From: Phymatolithon calcareum
Lineage: Eukaryota; Rhodophyta; Florideophyceae; Hapalidiales
Direction of reading: 5' to 3'
NCBI GenBank assembly: GCA_977006965.1
Contig: OZ345372.1
Coordinates: 2,294,001 to 2,358,000, forward strand
DNA: 64,000 bases
Part shown: piece by piece, positions 21,381 to 30,569 of the stretch
Position numbering within the stretch: position 1 is the first letter of the stretch
Layout of the letters: every line of letters begins with the position of its first letter
Position numbers and translations under genes: made by a program
Notes under the pieces: model-generated
Seen by the model: only the letters and a program-made list of their open reading frames with translations
Databases searched by the model: none
What the model was told of the DNA's origin: nothing

Positions 21381-22207
21381 GTCCCAAGGGCCCTGTAAGA
21401 CTTAGGCGAGAGTGCTCGCAAGAGGGCGTTTAGAGCTTCTGAAGATTGTATCGAAGTTTGTGTGCCCTTCTGATGAGCATTTTATCGCAACTGTAGACGA
21501 CAAACAGGCATTTCGCGATGAAGATTGGCAAAGATGAACACTGTAAGCAGGACTGGACGATACCGTGCTTTGCCGGTGCTGGCTCGGTTCAATCTGCTCA
21601 GCGTCTGGAATGTCATCGTCAGTGTTCTATGCCTTGACGTTAACAATGTGGACTGTCTTAATCTTAGTATTCTTCAATGGATGACGAATCAGAACCCATT
21701 TCACGCGATGTGACATGCTCGCGCGACCATTGAATTTTCCCCGCGTACATTCTGAACCATACTGCTCACCTTTTCTGACTTCGAAATGGCTCCGTATAGT
21801 CTGGAGCACTCTGCGAGACTGGCTACAGATGCTGCCTTGGTGTGTACTGGGGGGAAATTATAGGCTTTTATTTTAGAAGCCCTTAACGGCGCACGCCGAC
21901 ACCAGAGCAGCTTCGCATTGCACTGTAACCCTTCCAGGCCTTGGTCTGTACTGATGTACCGACCGCGCGCGGACTGTGTTTTTCTCCTGGAATGGCAGGT
22001 CTGGTACTTTTTGACTGACCAACATATTTTCGTTGCTAGCGCCGAACGAAGCGAATTTAATGTAGTAGTGTGGATACACTCCTCACACAGATGATGACGC
22101 AGGCTTTACGAATATGGCGTGAGCGATCTGTTTCGAATTTGATCTATGGATTTTTTCGAGCTTTCAAATCACCCCTCAATTGAGGGGGTTCGTAAAATAG
22201 ACTCTAG

Positions 22208-23275
22208 GGGAGAAGGCAAAATTAATAAATTCGATAAGCTCCAATAATTGTGGGGCGATTTGAAAAATGAGTGCGAAACTGCTTGCTCATGCCGTATTCG
22301 CAAAGGTGGTCTTGTCTTCTGTTCGAAGAGTATTGCGAATACTACCTCATGAACGATTCATTCCGGGCTACGAACTAAGATATGCTGTCCACTTACAAGA
22401 ATCAGACCTGCCGTGCGGCAAGAAAGGGTACGCGCAGACTGGTCGTTGCATCCATAAATGCCAAGGAAACGACGTTGAGCAGTCGAGAAGAACGTTGGAG
22501 CCTATAGGAAGCATACTCTAGCGTCATCGAAGATGAGTACAGAAATTGAGTTTGAGTGCAAGAGACTCACAGGAGCTCTTGTTGGGAGAGAATTAGGAAT
22601 CAGGAACGTTTTGAGCAGCCAGATGACTATAGCGTAGAGATTATGCAAGAGCTGCCCCGTTACTGCAAGGTGAGGCTTTGGGAGCTCTCAAAAATAAAAT
22701 CATCAAATATCCCCCTATAGGAAGCATTTAGCAAGTCAATAAATGTGGTTTTAAATGCTGATCAGTGGTTCCCAAGCACATCACTGTATTTAAACTTGAT
22801 CCTAATTCAGCACCTGGTTGAGAGATGAGAGTCAGGATGAAATGTGAAAGGACACTGCCTTTTCGTTTACTTCAAACTAGGAAGAGGATTACAAACGACT
22901 AGGGTTAGATACAAAGTAGGCGTTTTGGGTACATGCCAAAACGCGGGAAAACTTTAGCTACCCAAAGCGGTAACATAAGCAAAAACATTCTCTAACGGGA
23001 ACATTCAGATGGGCGTCGGTTTGAATTCAAACCAGGAAAGGTAGACAAGACTATATCTGGATCGCACGGATGTGCTGTGCGCAGCAGTGGTAACGCCAAG
23101 ATCTGCTTACAGTAATTGTCCTCGCCAATCAAGCCTCAATGCATTCCACAGAAGCACTGAGCGCCCACTCGGAGACTCGCGAATTTAGTCTCCTCAAGAT
23201 TCATGTGACCAAGGGAGGCAAGAGGTTGAAGCCATCAATAGTCCCCATGAGCCGAGTACTGTTTCTAGCTCAAGG
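22208..23275. other. Non-coding, nothing recognised
   Basis: The open frame at 22267-22521 has no motif. A local palindrome GGTTTGAATTCAAACC occurs near 23020. No terminal repeats were found, and no homology to the other elements of the window was seen. Confidence 0.4.
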
Positions 23276-23765
23276 TGAATGTCCAATGGACGCATATTTT
23301 CAGTGTCTCTAATCGCAAAAAAGACATTTCAGTGTCACTATTTTGAAAAATGACACGAAAGTGTCATTAATCTGAAAAACAGTGCCTTGATGTGACTATT
23401 TTCCAAAAATGGCATCTCAGTGTCACTAATCTTACAAACGGATAGACCATGTCACTAAAAACTACAGAACATGCTTGAAATATACAATTTGTTGGAAATA
23501 GTTATTGCAAAGTCTATTCATCTGGTAAAATTTTGGCAAGGAGTATTACTCCTCCTTGCCGAGTCCACTTTTCACTTTTCCCGAAGAGCTTAACTATGTC
23601 TTATTGAGTTGATTTTAGTGACACAGAAGAGCCATTTTAGGAAGCCATCGTTTCTTAGAATAGTGACATTGAAGTGCTGTTTTTCATATTAGAGATACTG
23701 ACGTGCTGTTTTTCAATTTAGTGACACAGACATGAAAATTAGTGACAGGGAAACTATTTAGCCAT
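23276..23765. repeat. Fold-back element with GTGACACT arrays
   Basis: The left arm (about 23300-23460) repeats CAGTGTCACTAAT with short A/T spacers. The right arm (about 23615-23755) repeats the reverse, TTAGTGACACTGA, at 30-bp intervals (spacers such as AGTGCTGTTTTTCATA). The two arms face each other around a 150 bp centre, so a single strand would fold into a long hairpin. The right arm alone occurs again at 39285-39475 with about 90% identity. No coding content. Confidence 0.75.
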
Positions 23766-23846
23766 GTACAATTGGGGAAAATGCTCCCTGTTATTTCTAG
23801 AGAGTTCGCCCTCTAAATAGAGATTTTGGTTGAATTCCTCTCAATG

Positions 23847-26353
23847 CTAGTATATATTGTACATGAGTTTTCCCTCAATTGCGGGCCGGTTTTCCCTCAA
23901 TTGAGGGAACACTTTTTCAAGACTTTTTAAAAATATTCCTACTCGGACTCTGCGAAGATGAATAACTCATGAAAACTTTCAACATGCCTTGCGAAGCAAT
24001 ATGTACCCGTGATTGAGCCACAGATATAAAATCTGAGCCCCGTCAAGTCGATTACAAGCGGAACAAATATCTTTAAAAAATGTTGGACCAATGATACTAG
24101 ATGCATTAATTTATATAAAGGCAAAGCAAGATTCAGTCTTCTTTGTCTTACATATTCTGAAGTTATTCTGCAATGTATACGACGTCAGAAGTCCATCTGC
24201 AGTCCTCAGTTTGCGCTTCGTAGGTGTTAGATGAGTGTCTACACAGCTACCGGAAGTGAAAGACCTCTCCGGGTTCAAAGAGCGACGTCGAGTGCCATAT
24301 GCACCATACTTATTTCGATCAGTCCCATCGCCAACTGCTCGTAAAAGGCGCGCTGGCTTATACATTTCATTTCCTCCGGATGAGCTCAAGAGCAGAGGAG
24401 CCAGCTATCGACGGTGCAAATCGCTAGAAGAGAGGTATTAACTCGAACGACCAATCTTCAGTTCGGACTTTTTTCTCCAGATTCAAGCCTTCTTGGCGAC
24501 AGACGTGTTTCTGGTAGATTCGTGCGCATGGAGTAGTAAATTTCAAAAACCTGGAGCTGAGAATCGGAGAGTTCGACGCGAGCTGGGCCGTCGTCCAGTT
24601 GGCACCAGCGAATGCACAGGTAGCGACTACCTTCCAAAGTAGTTGATGCCGTCGAATTAAAATATCGTCGAGTACGGTCCAGCCACATAAGTGCCATCAT
24701 GGAAGGAGATCCGTTCACGTACTTCCTCGCCATTGAAACACATTGTCCTCTTTCAGAGAGCTCAAGCTTGGATAGAAAGTCCACAGGAAAGTTTTGGTAG
24801 CATTTTTGACAGTACGAATCAACCTTAGACCCATGCAATGGAATAGCTCTGCTGTCTTGACGCTTGAAAAGTAAGACACTCCACAGATGACTCTCCATTT
24901 TCTAGCATATGCCCCTAAGAGGCAACAGAAGACGGCAGGCCCATGTACCGATTGGCCTTCAAGGGCCCTTGCTTTTTCTTTCTCCGCAGTGGTAACGAGC
25001 TCGACGTGTAGCATGATTCCATTCCGACCACATGCCGCATTTTGAATCTCACACCCGTTTTCGCCCGACGTAATGAGGGATTGCAATGTCAATCAAGTGT
25101 CCACCTTGTCCATATCAACGGGATATTGTCTCGTGGGCACAGATGACTTCTGCGAGGCAGACACTGTACTTACGAAGGTCGTTGATGGCGTCCACGGAAT
25201 TTCCGATCAGCGTCTAGCGATTTGAACGGAGGACATTTGTCCTTGCACAGAGGGCTGCCTCCTGAAGCAGACGCATCGTCGGTAGTCGAAGAATCGGTTC
25301 CGCGACTTGACGGTGTCTCCAAAACAGGGCGACGTCAAGTACTTGCTCACTCGTTTCCTGCTGCAGAGGCACTTCATTGATCGGAATTCAATTCTTGTTG
25401 TTGGAATTAAAATACTGAAGAACTTAGGCAGCTCGAAAGCATTCGTCTCTTCTTTTCCGATTCGCTTCAGCCTAGTAGATGTCATTGATACCATCGTCCC
25501 CAAACGACGCTGAGGGAACATGATTAGAAAGCCGTCGTACGGCGTCTGGTAGCTGATTCCACCATTTTCGCAGATGCGTTGCCCGTGAAAAGTTCCCAAA
25601 GATCAGTACTGACGGGGAATAGGTCCACCAATGGGAGAAAGAACTTGCGTCTCGAACCACTCGACGTCATGGGTGACTACATCCGGAGAACTCGTGGGAG
25701 TTACGATGTCTTCGCTCTCTTGAGATGCTTGGTCCCAAGATCCCTGTAAGGCAAATTTCAAAGACACCGAGAGCGGCATTTCAGAGTGGTTAGAAGTCGT
25801 GGAAGCATTAGAATGCCCGACACGATCTTCATCTTCAGAGTGGAGAGTTTTCCTCGGCGATTCACTATAAGCCACCTCTGTCTCCTTTGGGACCGCACAA
25901 ACTTACTCGACTCTACAAGCTTGTACGAATTACGATATACGGAAATGAACCCAGGAGCGTATCTAGGCTTGATCTTAATAATCTTGGCTGTTTTAAATTT
26001 GGTTTTCGGCAATGCTTGATCTACTAAATCCAGTTGATGCTAAACGATGTGCTTGAACGACACGTGATTTATTCGATTAAGACTTCGAAGACAGTCATAT
26101 TGACCCATTTAGACTTCGCCAATGCGCCGTAAAGACGAAAGCACTGAGAAAGGCTTATTACCGCAGTTGATTTTGCATGAAATTGAGCACCAAGGCACCG
26201 GCGGTTATCTTTTGGGAAACTCATAGTGAGCTGACTTTACTCTGACCGATGTTCAACTCCTGGTTTCTGCGGGCGATATCTCGCTTAAATAGGATACCTT
26301 GATACATGTAGAGAGAGTCTCTCAATTGAAGGGGTTGGTACAATAGACACTAG
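23847..26353 (-). mobile_element. piggyBac-like element C, both ends present
   Basis: Left end CTAGTATATATTGTAC (23847-), followed by two TTTTCCCTCAATTG blocks. The right end, read inward, is CTAGTGTCTATTGTAC (to 26353) next to a CTCAATTGAAG block. The ends are thus inverted repeats with CTAG at the very edge. No direct repeat is visible outside the two CTAGs (left flank ctctcaatg, right flank aaccaatca), which fits CTAG itself being the duplicated target. Length 2507 bp. The transposase gene lies on the minus strand. Confidence 0.72.
24458..26012 (-). pseudogene. piggyBac-like transposase (copy C), frameshifted
   Basis: The best-preserved transposase of this family in the window, split over at least five frames. 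In order from the N-terminus: an acidic, Ser-rich segment (25603-25875), ICENGGISYQTPYDGFLIMF and a SRNRFFDYRR block (25207-25599), EIQNAACGRNGIMLHVELV (about 25000), then NFPVDFLSKLELSERGQCVS, ALMWLDRTRRYF and VFEIYYSMR (24458-24800). The order EIQN/SGIM, T-x-FP-x-x-LS, W-x-DR, EIYYS follows the RNase H-like core of piggyBac-derived (DDE_Tnp_1_7) proteins. The corresponding catalytic Asp block (HESISRWYGNGG, where DES is expected) is seen in copy F at about 49400. Multiple stops make it inactive. Confidence 0.68.
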
Positions 26354-28539
26354 AACCAATCAAATTGGCAGTAATTGCTCGGAAAGTAACAATTCACCAA
26401 TATCATTCTAATTGGATGCATAGAACAAATTGAAATTGCAATTAAATCAGCAGACCCAATTATGCTAACGTCAGAGGTGAAACTTACTTGAAAAGTGAAA
26501 ATTTGCGACCGCGGTATGGGTTGAGCTTCGGTGAGGGTGTTGGCTGGTAGTTTTTCTCTGCGCTTGTTACCAGCCTGGACTTTGGGGCCGGCTTCGGCCT
26601 TTATATTTAGTTTCCAATGATATTTTACTGTCTAAACGTAATTTTTCTAAACATATCGTCAGCAAGGCATTAGGTGCTAGTTTGCTACAAGTTGCCATCA
26701 CAGCTTTAAGTAAGCAATACATGTTAGCAACAAGGAATAAGAACTAAAATAACAAGCCACAGCACGTAAAATATTAATGACATAGAAATATATAAGTACA
26801 GAAGTACTGTGAGGGTAGTGTTTAAGTAGAAGTTTGCTGTCCCGGACAGTTTTACAAACATCCCTTACATTACTCGCGAGTTGTAAAAGAGTCGCCGTCG
26901 ACTCTTGGTTCCTGGAGTGCTTGGAAGCCTTAAGTTGTATGGCCGATGTGAGTTTGAGCGGAAAGCATAGTGAAAGCCTGATTCCAGAACGATTTCGAAT
27001 TCGCTAGCTCTGAAAGGGAGATATCCAACGGGAAGGTATTCAGGGAACACGTTCTTTTACTAATCAAGTAATGACGTAACGCTGGATCTTCTGGAGAGTT
27101 TGTTTTACTATGTGGCCGTGTGGGTCTTAATATCACAGCAAACACATCTGATTTCTTGGTAGATCGTACCTTAGTTTTGCTGTACCCAGAGAAACCGAAT
27201 CCGCGTGCTACGTGGAGCAGAGCTTTGTTACGGGAGCGGCACAATAGTGAGAGCGATGACGAAATAGACGAATGAAATGGTAAGCGCTGGCAACGGAGTT
27301 GGAGGGTTGACGGTCAAGTGAAGAAAATAGTTAAGCGCGCCTCTATTGCGCAACTGGAGAAAAAAGAGACGAAATCAAAGCAAATGTTGTTGAAGAGATT
27401 AAGCATCTTGCCCACTTTGGGAATGGTCGGAGGGCATTGCCAAAACGTTTTGAATCGGCCCATTCCAAAATGCATAGTGGGCACTCCAGTGGTATTATTG
27501 TTCAATTGGCGACAGTTCTGTCTTTTGGAACCATCTCACATTTTATTCTTACGACAAACGGTTCTGCCGACAACGTGCTGTGTCATGGCTGCGGCACGTC
27601 GGGATGTCCGGCGCATAGCTGATCGTGACACGCTATAAACTTGCTGCGAAACTGGGGCGAAAGAAGCCCAATATGAAGCTGCTCTTTTACGTGACTATGT
27701 GGCGGTCGCCGTTGAAAAGGATGGGGAAGGAGGGTGAGCTTGTGCAACGCAGTTTTCATCTTCGACGATGGGCTGCTGGAAGAAGGATAGCAGCGTTCCA
27801 CACCTGACCAAGTTCCCAGATATTGCTGAGGAGAGTACTGGAAACATGAAAATGAGGCTGTCATAAACCAATCGGGGGATCAGATTGAGTCGATCTGTAA
27901 GTTTTCGCGCAAGCCTAGTCTTGCCTAATAATCGACAACATCTTTCATTTCGTGCTGTTGTCAGAAGTGTGGGTGCCGCCGCATAACATTTTCCTGTAAT
28001 AAGTGAGTGTCTTCTAATAAGGCTAATTTTTTCTTCAGAAAGAGAAATATATCTCTAAGACGATGCCTCAGTCTAAGATGCGACAGGGATCGTGTGTTTA
28101 ATAAAGGCTCTTGCGTGTGCTGGGAAAAAATGTTTCAAGCTCTTCTGATACATCCTCATGAAGTTCTTCAATCTTCTGCCAGGACCAATCACTTTTGCCC
28201 TGTAAACCTGACCACTGAACTTGAACGAAGATTCCGTCTGTTGATTCTCTTATATCAACAAGTTTTTCAATAATCTCTTACTTAGGCTCAGAGTGTTCTT
28301 CTTGATTTGACGGCTAATTGCTTACCTTTTTCCGCTAACATTAGCACGGTACAATTGCATCCTTCTGACATGGATTCGATCCGTTTTTGCATCCACTATG
28401 CTAGTCATATCGTAGACCAAACCGCTGATAATTGTAGTCTCTCGCTCAGGATGGATCAATTTGAACTGCAATTTGTACTCCTTCTTGCGTCCGGAACACG
28501 TACAGCCACAAAATCACCTATTTGAAATTGGTGATTCAT
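26354..28539. other. Non-coding, AT-rich, nothing recognised
   Basis: No motif-bearing gene. The frame at 27318-27638 (plus) and those at 26930-27244 and 27583-27864 (minus) have no recognisable domain. 26355-26470 is rich in CAATT/AATTG motifs reminiscent of hAT subterminal sequence, but no CAGGG end is present. Confidence 0.4.
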
Positions 28540-28541
28540 TA

Positions 28542-30123
28542 CACTCCCCGAAATTAATATAGCCCCACCTTCGCAAATCGTCAGGGGCACGCGCATGGCG
28601 GGAATCGCGTTAAAGGACCGGCGGTCTTTTAATCGTCTACTCATTGCTCTACGTGCTAGCCCAAATATCGCTCGCTAGGTTTTTGTTAACTCGCAGTGTA
28701 CGCCAAAATGTATGATAGCCCCATTTTTTCCCGCGCAGCAATTTGGCCCCGGAAAACTTCATGCATCCGCCAAGCGGAAGTATATTGGATTCATGGTGCG
28801 CTCGGCGCCCTGTGGCCTTATTTATATCCATGTCGACGTACCCACGTACGCTGTTCGAGTCACTCAGCCCCCAACCATGGGTCGCGGACTGTCTCTGACG
28901 AAGGAGGAGGAGGCGGTGATCCGGGCGCTCGACTCCAAAGGCTTGAGCAAGAGGGCCATTGCGTTGCAAGTGAAACGGTCCCGAAAAGCCGTCTAGAACG
29001 TTTTGAACAAGCTCGCTGGCCAATCTCGACGGAAAAAGGCGCGGAGGCCCCGAAAGCTGTCTGATCAGGATACTCGGGCAGTCATTCGGAAGGCTTGTGC
29101 TTCAAGAATGACGCCTCGGCAGCTCCGAGATATGTACGATTTACCCGTCGGAGTGCATTGCGTGCAACATGTACTTAAAGATACTAAGTACTTAGAGTTT
29201 AGGCGCATGAAACGGGCTCCAACCCTTACCCTTTGGCACAAGGATCAGCATGACAAGTGGCCCGCCTTCGTCTTCGCCTTCCCCGCTCGCAGTGGACCAG
29301 GACAATCTTTTCTGATGAGAAGCGATTCTGTTTGGATGATCCAAACGGTTTTGGGTACTATTGGGCCGACAAAAGGGTCCCTGAAGAATACTTTTCCCGT
29401 CGGCAGCAAGGCGGGGGAGGGGTTATGGTCTGGGGTTGTTTTTCGTGGCGCCTAAAGCCCGAACTGGTAGTCGTACCGAACACAGTGAATGCGCAAAGGT
29501 ACGTGCAGCTGCTTCAGAATCATCTGGAACCGTTTGCGGAATTGCGGTACAGTGGGGACTGGAGTTTCCAGCAGGATAACGCGCCGGCGCACACAGCGAG
29601 GTACACAGATGAGTACTTCTTTGAAGCAGGGATCAGCCTTATGGATTGGCCATCGCGGAGTCCCGATCTGAACCCAATAGAGAACCTGTGGGGCATCGTT
29701 GCGCGTGATGTTTACAAGGATTGTCGTCAGTTTGAGTACGAGGACGACCTCATCGAAGCGATTCAAGCATCCTGGGATCGTATTGGACTGGAAACGCTGC
29801 AGAAGTTGATTGGATCGATGCCGGACCGGTGCATGTAGGTTATCGAGAAGCGCGGTGGGTCTACTGCCTACTGAGCGTTGTTTTTTGGTGCGATAGGCGG
29901 AGAAAGATAAAGGTGGCTCTAACTTACTGCGGACGTAAAAAATGTGCTATTCAAGCAAACTTGATTTCCTGTTTGACCGCATGGGGGTTCACTAAATTTG
30001 GTTAGTCATTGCGTTGAACAAGAAGGTAATACATGCAGTGCGACAAAAATAGTGGCGCCAGGAGTCACCATGGCTACAAGAGAGAACTCATGCCAAGGTG
30101 GGCTATATTAATTTCGGGGAGTG
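28542..30123 (+). mobile_element. Tc1/mariner element
   Basis: Terminal inverted repeats CACTCCCCGAAATTAATA (28542-) and its inverse ending at 30123, about 28 bp long, are flanked on each side by TA (28540-28541 and 30124-30125), the target duplication of the superfamily. Length 1582 bp. It contains one DD34E-type transposase gene on the plus strand, broken by one stop and one frame change. Confidence 0.92.
28877..29838 (+). pseudogene. Tc1-type transposase, one stop and one frameshift
   Basis: The start at 28877 (MGRGLSLTKEEEAVIRALDS) precedes a helix-turn-helix DNA-binding region (GLSKRAIALQVKRSRKAV). A TAG at 28994-28996 interrupts it, and the frame continues as NVLNKLAGQSRRKKARRPRK. A frame change lies between about 29257 and 29320. 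The catalytic domain is then continuous to 29838: first Asp in FSDEKRF, second Asp in QQDNAPAHTA, and Glu in WPSRSPDLNPIENLWG (spacing fits DD34E). All three catalytic residues are kept, so only two small lesions separate it from a full frame. Confidence 0.9.
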
Positions 30124-30330
30124 TATGTTAGTGATTTTTTGTGATGCTTGATTTGCTTCACCCTATTCTTGCGGAATTTTTCCGCCACGTCTTTGTGCAC
30201 ATTCTCTATTGAAGAAAGAAGTGTGTTAACCTAATGTATTTACATAGCCGTTACGTTTTCAACGTTTCAAATCTTACCATTGTCACACGGGATGGGGGGA
30301 AATAATCGTGCGCGGGTGAGCATATGATCT

Positions 30331-30431
30331 GAAGTCATTTCCGCTCGCCGATATCATTCCCGCTCAGCAATGTCATTCCCGCTGGTGCGAAAATAGAGGC
30401 CCATTATTGGCTGATGTCATTCCCGCTGAGC
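30331..30431. repeat. Cluster of TCATTCCCGCT motifs
   Basis: Four copies of TCATTYCCGCT (at about 30337, 30353, 30371 and 30418), three of them followed by variations of CAGC, CGCC or GAGCG. They lie about 140 bp beyond the C-terminal end of the split Crypton-like gene. Related motifs in inverted orientation lie at 33298-33470, on the other side of that gene. They resemble subterminal binding sites of a mobile element. Confidence 0.5.
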
Positions 30432-30569
30432 GCTGCACTATTTGAAACGTGTGTTAACGTTCTTAACGGAGCTACATGTGAACAACGGAGCTTCTTGTGT
30501 ATCACAAGACTTAAGTTCGGATCGGTTTCTTGGGATGCAACTTTATTTGAAAATGAAGTTGAGTACTTT

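Larger units (their letters stand above)
19165..22207 (-). mobile_element. piggyBac-like element B, left-truncated, carrying a hAT insertion
   Basis: From about 19165 the sequence matches the same internal region as 11066-11567 and continues through blocks shared with the copies at 31690-32470 and 49590-50800 (for example CTGTCACTGTAATCTCTTTAC, also seen at 49690). The right end carries the family signature, an imperfect CCCTCAATTGAGGG palindrome at 22176-22191, then ATAGACTCTAG ending at 22207. The transposase remnant is on the minus strand with many stops. A 946 bp hAT (20435-21380) interrupts it. The left end of the element is missing. Confidence 0.7.

Noticed and set aside
10870-22207. 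One piggyBac-like element interrupted by a 7-kb insertion carrying the 11791 and Tnp2-like genes
   Set aside because: 11066-11567 and 19165-19690 are copies of the same region, so the right part is not the continuation of the left part.
23847-26353. TTAA target duplication as in standard piggyBac
   Set aside because: No TTAA lies at either edge of this element or of 30852-32799; CTAG is at all edges.
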